Source: Sphingomonas sp.
Lineage (GTDB): Bacteria > Pseudomonadota > Alphaproteobacteria > Sphingomonadales > Sphingomonadaceae
DNA length: 64,000 bases
Reading direction: 5' to 3'
NCBI RefSeq assembly: GCF_017745215.1
Contig: NZ_JAGHZV010000002.1
Coordinates: 62,001-126,000 of the forward strand
The notes below the pieces were generated by a model. It saw nothing but the letters and a program-made list of their open reading frames with translations, was not told the origin of the DNA and ran no database searches. Shown here piece after piece: positions 1 to 8,812 of this stretch. Position 1 is the stretch's first letter; each line of letters opens with the position of its first letter. The position numbers were made by a program, and so were the translations under genes.

Positions 1-63
1 GTCGCGCGCGAGGCCCTTGCCGCCGTCGGGCGAGCGTTCGAACGCGGTGATCGTGATCGTCAT
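1..63 (-). CDS. Glutathione S-transferase family protein, N-terminus only (partial)
   Basis: Only the first 21 codons lie in the window; the gene continues off the left edge on the minus strand. The N-terminus MTITITAFERSPDGGKGLAR resembles the first beta strand and following loop of sphingomonad glutathione S-transferases, which conjugate or reduce electrophiles with glutathione in the cytoplasm. The ATG complement is at 61-63. It is divergent from rsmB, with about 70 bases between the two starts. The family call rests on this short stretch alone, so it is tentative. Confidence 0.55.
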   Translation of the reverse strand, partial: MTITITAFERSPDGGKGLARD

Positions 64-133
64 GCCGCAAATCCTAGCCTCGGCGATATCCCGCCCCTAG
101 CAAAATCGGGCGCCATCTGCTCCACGTCCGCGC

Positions 134-1321
134 ATGACACCCGCCGCGCGTACCCAGGCCGCGATCGACCTGCTCGACGAGATCGTCGCCGCTGCCCGCG
201 ACCAGGGACCGGCCGCCGATGTGATCCTCGCGCGCGGGTTCGCGGCGCGGCGCTATGCGGGCTCGAAGGACCGGCGCGCGATCCGCGACCTCGTCTATGA
301 CACCATCCGGCTGTGCGGCGACCGGCCCTCGAGCGGGCGTGCGGCGATGCTCGCGCTGGCGGCCCAGCGCGAAGCCGTGCGCGAGAGCTTCGACGGATCG
401 CCCTATGGCCCGGCACCGATTTCGCCGGGCGAGGACATCGCCGTCCCCGGCGTCGCGCCGGCGTGGCTGGTCGAGGCGCTTGCCGCTTCGGGGATCGCGG
501 GCGAGGAGGCGAGGGCGCTGCTCGACCGCGCGCCGCTCGACATCCGGGTCAACCGGCTCAAGGCCGACCCCGCCGCGGTCGCCGCGCAATTCCCCGACGC
601 GCAGACGGTGCCCGGCGCGCCCCAGGCGCTGCGGCTCGCGCCCGACACCGCGGTGGAGAAGCACCCGCTCTGGACCGAAGGTGCGATCGAGGTGCAGGAC
701 GCGGGCAGCCAGATCGTCACGCGTGCCGCACCGGTCGAGCGCGGCCAGCATGTGATCGACCTCTGCGCCGGCGGCGGCGGCAAGACGCTCGCGCTCGCCG
801 CGGCGATGGCGGGGCACGGCTCGATCCTCGCCTGCGACGTCGACCGCGCGCGGCTTTCCCGCCTCATGCCGCGTGCCGAGCGGGCGGGGGTGGGCATCGT
901 CGAGACGCGGCTGCTCGATCCCAATCGCGAGGCCGCGATGCTCGCCGACCAGATGGGCCGCGCCGACGTCGTGCTGGTCGACGCACCCTGCTCGGGCACC
1001 GGCACCTGGCGGCGCAACCCCGAGGCGCGCTGGCGGATCACTCCGGCGCGGATCGCGCGCTATGCCGAGACGCAGGCGCATATCCTCCGCGTCGCCGCCG
1101 GGCTGGTGCGGCCGGGCGGGGCACTGGTCCATATCGTCTGCTCGCTGCTCGAGGCCGAGGGCGCCGATCAGGTCGACGCCTTCCTCGCCGCGCATCCGGG
1201 CTGGGTCGCCGAGCCGCTGTCGCTCGGCGCTGGCAGCCCGCGCGGTGCCGGGCTTCGGCTCACCCCGTTCCGAGACTCGACCGACGGCTTTTTTGTCGCG
1301 AAGATGGTCCGGCCATGGTAG
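134..1321 (+). CDS. rsmB: 16S rRNA (cytosine-C5) methyltransferase, RsmB/NOP family
   Basis: This 395-residue protein transfers a methyl group from SAM to a cytosine C5 of RNA, by homology C967 of 16S rRNA. The N-terminal part resembles the NusB-like RNA-binding domain of RsmB. The SAM-binding motif DLCAGGGGKT is near residues 210-219. Motif IV DAPCSGTG (about residue 283) and the motif VI cysteine in VCSLLEAEG (about residue 335) are the paired cysteines of 5-methylcytosine RNA methyltransferases. Length is typical for the alphaproteobacterial form. The 3' end overlaps the short leader of the following TPR gene, so the two are probably cotranscribed. No strong ribosome binding site precedes the ATG. 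Confidence 0.88.
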   Translation: MTPAARTQAAIDLLDEIVAAARDQGPAADVILARGFAARRYAGSKDRRAIRDLVYDTIRLCGDRPSSGRAAMLALAAQREAVRESFDGSPYGPAPISPGEDIAVPGVAPAWLVEALAASGIAGEEARALLDRAPLDIRVNRLKADPAAVAAQFPDAQTVPGAPQALRLAPDTAVEKHPLWTEGAIEVQDAGSQIVTRAAPVERGQHVIDLCAGGGGKTLALAAAMAGHGSILACDVDRARLSRLMPRAERAGVGIVETRLLDPNREAAMLADQMGRADVVLVDAPCSGTGTWRRNPEARWRITPARIARYAETQAHILRVAAGLVRPGGALVHIVCSLLEAEGADQVDAFLAAHPGWVAEPLSLGAGSPRGAGLRLTPFRDSTDGFFVAKMVRPW

Positions 1322-1350
1322 CGACGCGGGTTCCAGTCTCGGAGATGTTG

Positions 1351-1869
1351 ATGCGGTTCACTGCGATTTCGGCCGCCGTCGCGCTGATGGTGCTCACGGT
1401 TTCCTCGGCGTTGAACGCACAGCGGCCCGACGACCAGATCGACGCCAAGTCGATCGCGCTGCTCCAGCAGGGCCGCGCCGCACAGACCGCGGGCAACCTC
1501 GACGGTGCGACCGACCTCTACGAGACGGCGCTCGCCGTCGATCCGCGCAACCGCCAGGCCTTTGTCGCGCTCGCCGAAGTCGCGCGCGCCAAGGGGCTGC
1601 CGGGCAAGGCGATCCGCTTCTACCAGGAAGCGCTGCTGCTCGAGCCCAACGACGTGAGCACGCTGCGCGGCCAGGGCGAAGCGATGATGGCCAAGGGCGC
1701 CGTCGAGAAGGCCAAGGAGAATCTCGCGAAGATCCAGGGCCTGTGCCGCAGCACCTGCCAGGACGCGACCGTCCTCGCCGCCGCGATCGCCAAGGGCCCG
1801 CCGGTTACCGCGACCGCCCAGGCGACGCCGCCCGAGACGCCTGAGACGGCGACCCCCGCCAAGCCCTGA
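1351..1869 (+). CDS. Exported tetratricopeptide repeat protein
   Basis: A 172-residue protein with an N-terminal signal peptide (MRFTAISAAVALMVLTVSSA, cleaved about residue 23), so it should act in the periplasm. Residues about 30-120 hold about two tetratricopeptide repeats of the pattern GDLDGATDLYETAL-like helices followed by GKAIRFYQEALLLEPND, which usually mediate protein-protein contacts. The C-terminal 30 residues are rich in Pro, Thr and Ala and look unstructured. The start at 1351 is chosen because GGAG lies at 1341-1344 with good spacing; in-frame ATGs at 1345 and 1315 are alternatives. It follows rsmB closely and converges on rsmA with only six bases between stops. Partner unknown. 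Confidence 0.75.
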   Translation: MRFTAISAAVALMVLTVSSALNAQRPDDQIDAKSIALLQQGRAAQTAGNLDGATDLYETALAVDPRNRQAFVALAEVARAKGLPGKAIRFYQEALLLEPNDVSTLRGQGEAMMAKGAVEKAKENLAKIQGLCRSTCQDATVLAAAIAKGPPVTATAQATPPETPETATPAKP

Positions 1870-1875
1870 GGCCGT

Positions 1876-2691
1876 TCAGCCCAGCTCGCGGGCGAGCGCG
1901 ACGAACTCGGCGACGCTGACCGTCTCGGCACGCCGGCTGGTGTCGATGCCGAGCCGCTCGGCCGCTTCGACAGCGCCCGGCACGCCCTTCAGGCTCTGCC
2001 GCAGCATCTTGCGGCGCTGGCCGAACGCCGCGCCGGTGAGCGCCTCGATCCGCTCGACGCGCATGCCTTGGGGCGCCTCGCCGGGCGTGATGTGGACGAT
2101 CGCCGACATCACCTTGGGCGGCGGGGTGAAGGCCGAGCGGTGGACGGTCATCGCGATGCGCGCCTCCGAGCGCCACTGCGCCAGCACCGCGAGCCGGCCA
2201 TAGGCCTCGGTCCCCGGCGCGGCGACGATCCGCTCGGCGACTTCCTTCTGGAACATCAAGGTGAGGCTCGCCCACCAGGGCTGCCAGCCGCCGGTGAGCC
2301 AGCCGACGAGCAGCGCCGTGCCGACATTATAGGGCAGGTTGGCGACGATGTGCGGCCGCCCGGCGAAGAGCGAGGGCGCATCCACTTCCAGCGCATCGCC
2401 CTCGATCACCCGGAGCTGTCCGGGATAGGCCTCGGCGACTTCCTCGAGCGCCGGGATGCAGCGCCGGTCGCGCTCGACCGCGGTCACCTTCGCGCCCGCG
2501 CCCAGCAACGCCCGCGTGAGCCCGCCCGGGCCGGGGCCGACTTCGAACACTTCGGCGTCGCCCAGCTTCCCCGGCACCGCGGCGATGCGCGCGAGCAGTT
2601 GCGTATCGAACAGGAAATTCTGCCCCAGCGCCTTGCTGGCGGAGAGGCCGTATTTCCGGATGACGTCGCGGAGTGGCGGAAGCTCGGTCAC
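1876..2691 (-). CDS. rsmA: 16S rRNA dimethyladenosine transferase RsmA (KsgA)
   Basis: RsmA dimethylates two adjacent adenines near the 3' end of 16S rRNA during small-subunit assembly. The 271-residue protein has the LGQNFLFD entry motif (about residues 22-29), the SAM-binding EVGPGPGG (50-57) and the catalytic NLPYN (118-122). The start is read as GTG at 2691, overlapping the pdxA stop codon as GTGA, which implies translational coupling. It is the last gene of the minus-strand cluster lptD-surA-pdxA-rsmA, an order conserved across many Proteobacteria. Confidence 0.93.
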   Translation of the reverse strand: MTELPPLRDVIRKYGLSASKALGQNFLFDTQLLARIAAVPGKLGDAEVFEVGPGPGGLTRALLGAGAKVTAVERDRRCIPALEEVAEAYPGQLRVIEGDALEVDAPSLFAGRPHIVANLPYNVGTALLVGWLTGGWQPWWASLTLMFQKEVAERIVAAPGTEAYGRLAVLAQWRSEARIAMTVHRSAFTPPPKVMSAIVHITPGEAPQGMRVERIEALTGAAFGQRRKMLRQSLKGVPGAVEAAERLGIDTSRRAETVSVAEFVALARELG

Positions 2692-3695
2692 GAATGCCCG
2701 GCGAGCGCCAGTTCGGCGCGGTGCTGCGCGGCGCTCGCCGCCATGCGGATCGCGGCGATCATCGCGCCGGGATTGGCCTCGTCGCGCCCGGCGATGCCGA
2801 AGGCGGTACCATGGTCGGGCGAGGTGCGTACGATCGGCAGGCCGAGCGTGATGTTCACGCCGTCGTCGAAATGGAGCGTCTTGAGCGGGATCAGCGCCTG
2901 GTCGTGGTAGAGGCACACTGCCGCGTCGTAGGTGGCGCGTGCGCGGGGGTGGAACATGCCGTCGGCGGCATAGGGGCCGACCGCGTCGATCCCTTCCTCG
3001 CGCAGCTGGGCGATCGCCGGCTCGAGCAGCTCGATCTCCTCGCGCCCGATCGCCCCGCCTTCGCCCGCGTGCGGGTTGAGCCCGGCGAAGGCGAGCCGCG
3101 GCTTCTCGATCCCGAAGTTGCGGTAGAGCCCGCGCGCCGTCACGCGCGCCTTGGCGAGGATCAGCTCGACCGAGAGCAAGGCCGCCACCTCGGCGAGCGC
3201 GACATGGACGGTGACGGGCACCACGCGCAGCGTCGGGCCCGCGAGCATCATCACCGTATTCTCGCGCGCGACGCCGCAGCGCTCGGCGACGAACTCGGTC
3301 TGGCCGGGGTAGGTGAAGCCGATACTGTAGAGCTGCGCCTTGGAGACCGGCCCGGTCACCAGCGCGCCCGCCGCGTCCGACCGCGCCAGCCCGGCGGCGA
3401 GCTCGAGCGACTGGAGCGCGTTGCGCGCGCCGTCGATGTCGGGCTTGCCCGGCACGATCTCGCCTGCGTCGGCGACGGCGACCACCGGCAATGCCCTGGC
3501 GAAGACCTGGCCGGCTTCGGAAGGGTCGTCGATCCGCTGGACCGGCCCGTCCCACACTGCTTCGATCGCGCGCGGATCGCCGACCGCGAAGAAGGGCGCG
3601 AGCGAATGGAGCTCGCGGGCCTTCCACGCCTTGGCGGCAATCTCGGGACCGACCCCGGCGGGGTCCCCCATGGCGACGGCGAGCGGCAGGATCAT
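2688..3695 (-). CDS. pdxA: 4-hydroxythreonine-4-phosphate dehydrogenase
   Basis: PdxA oxidises 4-phosphohydroxy-L-threonine in the DXP-dependent pyridoxal phosphate pathway, in the cytoplasm. The 335-residue length is normal. The family start [11 protein letters not shown] (about residues 9-19), the metal-binding histidine segment [11 protein letters not shown] (about 135-145), LNPHAGEGG (about 205) and [12 protein letters not shown] (about 263) are all present. It lies 21 bases after surA and overlaps rsmA by four bases. Confidence 0.94.
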   Translation of the reverse strand: MILPLAVAMGDPAGVGPEIAAKAWKARELHSLAPFFAVGDPRAIEAVWDGPVQRIDDPSEAGQVFARALPVVAVADAGEIVPGKPDIDGARNALQSLELAAGLARSDAAGALVTGPVSKAQLYSIGFTYPGQTEFVAERCGVARENTVMMLAGPTLRVVPVTVHVALAEVAALLSVELILAKARVTARGLYRNFGIEKPRLAFAGLNPHAGEGGAIGREEIELLEPAIAQLREEGIDAVGPYAADGMFHPRARATYDAAVCLYHDQALIPLKTLHFDDGVNITLGLPIVRTSPDHGTAFGIAGRDEANPGAMIAAIRMAASAAQHRAELALAGHS

Positions 3696-3716
3696 GTGCC
3701 GGCCGCTATGCCCGGT

Positions 3717-5042
3717 TCAACGATATTCCACAATCGCGTCGCGGCGCAGGTCGCGGAGCATGCGCTGCGCGCGCAAATTGGTGCGCTGCTCGGCGATCTG
3801 CTCGCCCAGCTGCTCGGCCGAGGGCAGGTTCGCCGCGGTGGGATCGTCGCGGCCGCAGAGCACGAGCACGCGCACGCCATCCTCCACCGAACCGAAGGGC
3901 TGGGTCGACTGGCCGACCTGGAGGCCCAGCACCATCTGCTGGAGCGGCCCCGGCAGCTCGCGGACCCTGATCGAATCATTGTCGACGACTTCGGCACCCA
4001 GCGTCCCGGCGACGCGCGCGGCATCGCCGCAGCCCTGCATCGTCTTGGTCGATTCGGCGAAGTTCGCCGCGAGCGTCTGCGCCTGTGCCTCGGTCGTGCC
4101 TTTGGCGAAGTGGATGGTAAGCTGCTTGAGCGCCAGCTTGGCGTCGCGCGGATCGGCCATCAGCACCTGGCGCTTGTCGGCCAGATACAGGATCGAGAAG
4201 CCCGTGGGCAGCTCGATCGGCCCGGCGACTTCGCCAACGTTCATCTTCTGGCCGACGACCGAGAGCTGGTCGGGCAGCATCGCGATGCGCACCCAGCCCA
4301 GATCGCCGCCGGTCGCCTTGGTCGAGGCTTCCGAATAGGTGCGCGCGAGATATTCGAACGGCGTGCCCTGCTTGAGCTGCTCGAGCATCCGCTGCTCGGC
4401 GGCGAAGACCTCGGAAGCGCGATCGGACGTCGCGTTCATGTAGATCTCGTAGAAGCGATACTCGTCGGTGCCCTTCGATTCCTGCAGGCGCTTGAGGATC
4501 GCGTTCACTTCCTCGTCGCTCACTTCGATCGAGACGCGGCGGCGGAGCAGGCGGCTCCAGGCGAGCTCGCCTTCGATCTGGCGCTTGATCGAGCGCTCAG
4601 ACGAGCCGATCTGGCGCAGCCAGGTGCGCATCTGCTCGGGCGTGCGCTGGAAGCTGCGCGAGACGCGCGCGAAGCTGTTGTCGATGTCTTCCTTGGTGAC
4701 GTCGATCTTGTCGGCCTTGGCTTCCTGGATCTGCAGCGTCTCGTCGATCAGCGAACGCAGCACCTGGAGGCGCAGACGATCCTTCTCGTCGGCCTGGAGG
4801 TTCGGGATGTTGTTGAGCGCGATCACCATCGCGACGCGCTGGTCGACGTCGGTGCCGGTAATCACCACGTCGTTCACGATCGCGGTGGGCTTGCGGATGT
4901 TGGGATCCTGCTTGCCGAAGATCTGGAGGTTCGCCGGCAGGTCGAGCCCGGCGGTGGGCGTCGTGTCGTCGGGCACCGTCTGTGCAACCGAAGCAGTGGT
5001 CAACGCGGCCAAGCCAAGCGCCAGCAACGTCTTGCGGCCCAT
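3717..5042 (-). CDS. surA: Periplasmic chaperone / peptidyl-prolyl isomerase SurA
   Basis: SurA escorts unfolded outer-membrane proteins, including LptD, across the periplasm. The mature chain has an N-terminal SurA_N domain (helical, with KADKIDVTKEDIDNSF) and a central parvulin-like domain whose TKATGGDLGW segment is typical; a second weaker domain follows. A signal peptide GRKTLLALGLAALTTASVA ends before QTVPDD. I chose ATG 5042 (441 residues) because GAAGG sits eight bases upstream; an in-frame ATG at 5090 would add 16 residues before the signal peptide and cannot be excluded. It is directly downstream of lptD, as expected from their shared role. Confidence 0.88.
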   Translation of the reverse strand: MGRKTLLALGLAALTTASVAQTVPDDTTPTAGLDLPANLQIFGKQDPNIRKPTAIVNDVVITGTDVDQRVAMVIALNNIPNLQADEKDRLRLQVLRSLIDETLQIQEAKADKIDVTKEDIDNSFARVSRSFQRTPEQMRTWLRQIGSSERSIKRQIEGELAWSRLLRRRVSIEVSDEEVNAILKRLQESKGTDEYRFYEIYMNATSDRASEVFAAEQRMLEQLKQGTPFEYLARTYSEASTKATGGDLGWVRIAMLPDQLSVVGQKMNVGEVAGPIELPTGFSILYLADKRQVLMADPRDAKLALKQLTIHFAKGTTEAQAQTLAANFAESTKTMQGCGDAARVAGTLGAEVVDNDSIRVRELPGPLQQMVLGLQVGQSTQPFGSVEDGVRVLVLCGRDDPTAANLPSAEQLGEQIAEQRTNLRAQRMLRDLRRDAIVEYR

Positions 5043-5268
5043 GCGAGCCGCCTTCGCAACACCGATGTTCACCTGAACTTCTACCCTCATCCTGGCTGTG
5101 ACTGCGCCGCTTAACCGCCAAATGTGCCTGAACCAAGGCTGTTCGGCGGTGATCCCCATTCCCCACGGGATGCGCGCGTCTCCGGCCCTCCACTCCCCCA
5201 GTGGGGCCCTGCTAGCACAAGCCGGACGCCTTTGGGAACCGTCGCAAATCACCTGAGATCGGTGCCGC

Positions 5269-7611
5269 TCAGAAGCCGAGGTTCTTGAATGCCAGGCTCA
5301 GGATGAAGCTGGAGCCGCGCTTCGCGTCGCCCGTGGTCTCGTAATCCTGCTTCCAGGTGAGACCGAGGCGGAGGCAGTCGTCCTCATAGGCGATGCCGAG
5401 CCGGTGACGCACGGGCGTGAAGCCGTCGGCGGTCGACAGCGGGTCTTCCTTCCTGTCGGTCAGGTCGATCAGCATCGAGCCCGAGACCGACCAGAAGCGC
5501 GCGATCTGGACGCGGCCGGCGATGCGTGCCTCCTCGCGATCGCGCAGGTCCTCGAGCGCGGGAGCGATGTTCCGGTCGAGCCTGAGATAGCCCATCGAGA
5601 CATAGGTGCTGCGCGAGCCGAGCGTCATGTCGATCTCGTTGCGCCGTACCGCCAGGCTGTCCTTGTCGAGCCGATAGCGGTGGGTCAGCGAGACGAAGTC
5701 GCGGAAGCGGATGACGGTACGCCCGACGATGTCCGACACGCGCCCGTCGAGCCCGGTGCCCGCGGGCAGGATCGAGGGGCGCGACGACAGGCGATAGCTC
5801 TGCCCGACGTTCGCATCGACGGTGAAGCCCGAGAGGTAGAGCGAATAGTCGAGCCCCCAGGTGAAGCGCGTCGAATCCTCCCAGCGGTCGTAGCCGGGGA
5901 AGCGATTGAGCGCGAAGAGGTTCGAATCCTCGAGGTCGACCGCGCGGGCATCCTCGTTGGGCACGTCGAGATTGGCGATCCGCGGCGAGGCGACGATCTG
6001 GAAGCGCGGCGTGATCCGCTGGATGCCGCCGAACGCGGGACCGACCAGCGGCCATTTCATGTCGAGCGCCAGCGCGCCGATCGCGCGGGCGTGGAAGCCG
6101 GGATCGCCGCGATAGCTCACCACCGTCGTCGAGGCGACGTCCGACGCATGATAGAGGTCGCCGCGGCCATAGGCCGTGAGCGTGATCTCCTGGCCCCAGG
6201 ACGTCAGCTTGCGCAGGTCCCATTTGAACGAGGCGAAGGCGCGCTGCGAATCCTCGCCGTTGGTGCGGCCGATCGCGAGCGTGTTGACCTCGAGCTCGAT
6301 GCGGCCGCCGATCAGCCCTTCGTTGAGGCGGCGGCGATAGTCGATCTCGGGCAGCGCGATCGGCTGCGCGCCCTGGCTCTCGCCGAGCCGCAGCGTCTGC
6401 ACCGCCCAGCCGTTGATGCTGAGGTAGCTGTCCTCGTCGATCCGCTCGACGCGGAGGTTGTTGCGCAGCCGATCGTCGCGCGAAATGTCGTAGCGGCGCA
6501 GGAAGGTGCGGTCGCTCGCGACGCGGATCGAGCCGCTGACGCTCCAATAAGGGTCGAGCTGGTAGCGCCCGACCGCGTCGATATAGCCGCGGAAGGCCTC
6601 GTTCGAATTGGCCGCGGTGATCGGCGCGAGCAGGTCGTCCGAGCGGCGGCTGTAGGTGCCGTAGGCGGTCACCTGGAAGGCGCCGAGGCTGTTCAGCTCG
6701 CGATATTGCGCCTCCATCATCGGCAGCACCGAGGAATAGATGTGGGGCGTGACGGTGAGGTCGCGATTGGGCGCGAAGCTGAAGAAATAGGGCAGCGCGA
6801 ACTGCACGCCGTTGGTGCGGTTGTAGCGCAGGTCGGGGAGCAGCAGGCCGCTGCCGCTCACCCCGCCGACCGGGTGCGAGAGCGCGGGCATCGGCACGGT
6901 CGCGAAGCCGAACACCGAGATGCGCGCGCCGGTGTAGCGGATGCGGTGGATGTTGGGGTTGTAGACCACCTTGTTGGCGGTGATCTTCCACGATGGCTCC
7001 TTGGGGCAGCCGTCCGAACCCGTCACCGAGCAGGGCGTGTAGGCGGCGTCGTAGACGGTGATCACCCCGTCCTGGCGATAGCCGCGCTTTGCCGCGATGC
7101 GCCCGCCTGCGTCGAGCACCACCAGCATGTTCTGCACCACACCGTCGCGCAGCGTGTCGGTCAGCTCGATCCGGTCGCCATAGGCCGCGTCGCCGCCCGG
7201 ATTGACGATGACGATGTTGCCCTCGGCGACAACCTGGCCGGTCTTGCGGTCCCAGGTGACCTTGTCGGCGCGCAGCTTGTCGCTGCGGCGATAGAGGCGG
7301 ACATTGCCCGTCGCGATGACCACGTCATGGTCATAGTCATAGTCGAGCTGGTCGGCGGTGAAGTCGATCTGGTCGGCGTCGGCATCCTCGGGCGCGGATG
7401 CGTCGACGGCATTGGGATTGGGTGGCGGCAGCGGGGTACCGCGGTCGCGCAACGCATCGGTGCCGATCGGCGATTCGGGCGGAGAAGTGGTCTGGGCGGC
7501 CGCGGGCGAGTCGGGCGCAGCGGTGCCTTCCTGCGCGCGCGCTTCGGCTGCGACCAGGAGCGCGAGGGCGCTCGTGAGCAGCAGAGCCTTGCGCGTCGTT
7601 ACCAGTCCCAC
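5269..7611 (-). CDS. lptD: LPS-assembly protein LptD
   Basis: LptD is the outer-membrane barrel that, plugged by LptE, inserts lipopolysaccharide into the outer leaflet. The 780-residue protein has a signal peptide ending in AEARAQ, an acidic Pro/Ala linker, an OstA/LptA-like jelly-roll domain (about residues 80-190: IDFTADQLDYDYDHDVVIATGN region) and a long aromatic-rich C-terminal barrel. Cysteines occur in CSVTGSDGC and in the C-terminal EDDCLRLG, which could form the inter-domain disulfides known in this family. It heads the minus-strand cluster with surA, pdxA and rsmA. It is divergent from holC across about 110 bases, which must carry both promoters. Confidence 0.93.
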   Translation of the reverse strand: MGLVTTRKALLLTSALALLVAAEARAQEGTAAPDSPAAAQTTSPPESPIGTDALRDRGTPLPPPNPNAVDASAPEDADADQIDFTADQLDYDYDHDVVIATGNVRLYRRSDKLRADKVTWDRKTGQVVAEGNIVIVNPGGDAAYGDRIELTDTLRDGVVQNMLVVLDAGGRIAAKRGYRQDGVITVYDAAYTPCSVTGSDGCPKEPSWKITANKVVYNPNIHRIRYTGARISVFGFATVPMPALSHPVGGVSGSGLLLPDLRYNRTNGVQFALPYFFSFAPNRDLTVTPHIYSSVLPMMEAQYRELNSLGAFQVTAYGTYSRRSDDLLAPITAANSNEAFRGYIDAVGRYQLDPYWSVSGSIRVASDRTFLRRYDISRDDRLRNNLRVERIDEDSYLSINGWAVQTLRLGESQGAQPIALPEIDYRRRLNEGLIGGRIELEVNTLAIGRTNGEDSQRAFASFKWDLRKLTSWGQEITLTAYGRGDLYHASDVASTTVVSYRGDPGFHARAIGALALDMKWPLVGPAFGGIQRITPRFQIVASPRIANLDVPNEDARAVDLEDSNLFALNRFPGYDRWEDSTRFTWGLDYSLYLSGFTVDANVGQSYRLSSRPSILPAGTGLDGRVSDIVGRTVIRFRDFVSLTHRYRLDKDSLAVRRNEIDMTLGSRSTYVSMGYLRLDRNIAPALEDLRDREEARIAGRVQIARFWSVSGSMLIDLTDRKEDPLSTADGFTPVRHRLGIAYEDDCLRLGLTWKQDYETTGDAKRGSSFILSLAFKNLGF

Positions 7612-7722
7612 TCGTTTTCCACCCTGCGCACATGGCCGCCGAACGCCGCCCTATCGCACTCATGGCGCCCCATCGCAACGCCGCGTGGTTGCGGCAACGC
7701 ACGGGCGCGCTAACAGGGTGCA

Positions 7723-8163
7723 ATGCAGGTCGACTTCTACCATCTGACGCTGCGCCCGCTCGATCGCGTGCTGCCGCAAATCGCCGAAAAGGTGCTGGCG
7801 AGCGGTGGGCGGCTGCTGGTCGTCGCCGGCGAGGCCGAAGCGCGGGCGCGGCTCGACCAACTGCTCTGGAGCTACGCGCCCGAGAGCTTCCTGCCGCACG
7901 GCCAGGCCGGCGGCGCCGCGGATGCGCTCCAGCCGGTGCTGATCGCAGGCGACGCAGCGGCGGCGAACGGGGCGCGCAACGTCGCGCTGGCGGATGGGGT
8001 GTGGCGCGAGGAGGCCCTGGGATTCGACCGCGCCTTCCACTTTTTCGGCGAGGAGCGTGTCGTCGAGGCGCGTGCTGCGTGGAAGGCGCTTGCCGGTCGC
8101 GAAGGGGTCGAGCGGCGCTATTGGAAGCAGAACGACGCGGGCCGCTGGGAACAGGCCGCTTAG
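7723..8163 (+). CDS. holC: DNA polymerase III subunit chi
   Basis: This 146-residue cytoplasmic protein matches HolC, the chi subunit of the clamp-loader complex that contacts single-strand-binding protein. The N-terminus MQVDFYHLTLRPLDRVLPQI and the segments LLWSYAPESFLPHG and FHFFGEERVVEARAAWK are typical of alphaproteobacterial chi, which is poorly conserved overall. The start is the first ATG after the divergent lptD promoter region. ndk follows after 86 bases. Confidence 0.85.
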   Translation: MQVDFYHLTLRPLDRVLPQIAEKVLASGGRLLVVAGEAEARARLDQLLWSYAPESFLPHGQAGGAADALQPVLIAGDAAAANGARNVALADGVWREEALGFDRAFHFFGEERVVEARAAWKALAGREGVERRYWKQNDAGRWEQAA

Positions 8164-8249
8164 GACCTCCCTGGGTGCTTGCAAAGAAAAGGCGGCGCGA
8201 CTAGGAGGCCGCGACTTTCCGCAACGCAAAAAACAGGAGCCGCACGGCC

Positions 8250-8672
8250 ATGGCCGCGACCCGGACCTTTTCGATCATCAAGCCCGACGCCACGCGCCGC
8301 AACCTGACCGGCGCGGTCACCAAGATGCTGGAGGAGGCCGGCCTGCGCGTCGTCGCCTCGAAGCGCATCCTGATGAGCAAGGAGCAGGCCGAGGGCTTCT
8401 ACGGCGTCCACAAGGAGCGCCCCTTCTTCAACGACCTCGTGTCGTTCATGACCTCGGGCCCGGTCGTGGTCCAGGTGCTCGAGGGCGAGAACGCCGTGCA
8501 GCGCAACCGCGACATCATGGGCGCGACCAACCCGGCCAACGCCGAGCCCGGCACGATCCGCAAGGAACTGGCTGAATCGATCGAAGCGAACTCGGTCCAC
8601 GGCTCGGACTCGGACGAGAATGCGGCGATCGAGATCGCCTTCTTCTTCAAGCCGGAAGAGCTGGTCGGCTGA
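8250..8672 (+). CDS. ndk: Nucleoside-diphosphate kinase
   Basis: Ndk transfers the gamma phosphate of ATP to nucleoside diphosphates through a phosphohistidine. The 140-residue protein shows TFSIIKPDA (residues 6-14), the [19 protein letters not shown] active-site region (about 86-104) and the catalytic histidine in NSVHGSDS (His117). An AGGAG lies ten bases upstream of ATG 8250. Downstream is the first copy of the dispersed palindrome, which separates it from the convergent histidine kinase gene. Confidence 0.96.
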   Translation: MAATRTFSIIKPDATRRNLTGAVTKMLEEAGLRVVASKRILMSKEQAEGFYGVHKERPFFNDLVSFMTSGPVVVQVLEGENAVQRNRDIMGATNPANAEPGTIRKELAESIEANSVHGSDSDENAAIEIAFFFKPEELVG

Positions 8673-8702
8673 GGCCGGCCGCGCTTTAGCTCAACCAATC
8701 AA

Positions 8703-8787
8703 CCGTCATCCCGGCGAACGCCGGGACCCAGGGCAGCGAGCCGTGTCGCTTGTGACTCCTGGGTCCCGGCTTTCGCCGGGATGACGG
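8703..8787. repeat. Dispersed extragenic palindrome, copy A
   Basis: Two arms of about 30 bases, the left beginning CCGTCATCCCGGCGAA and the right ending TTTCGCCGGGATGACGG, flank a loop of about 24 bases. It lies between the convergent ndk and histidine kinase genes. A transcript from either side could fold into a long hairpin, so it may also act as a transcription or RNA-processing barrier. Confidence 0.93.
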
Positions 8788-8812
8788 CGTTTTGGGCGGA
8801 TGGGGGACGGGC

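Noticed and set aside
2673..5114. An 813-codon plus-strand frame opposite pdxA and surA
   Set aside because: It has the same antisense composition and spans two real genes on the other strand.
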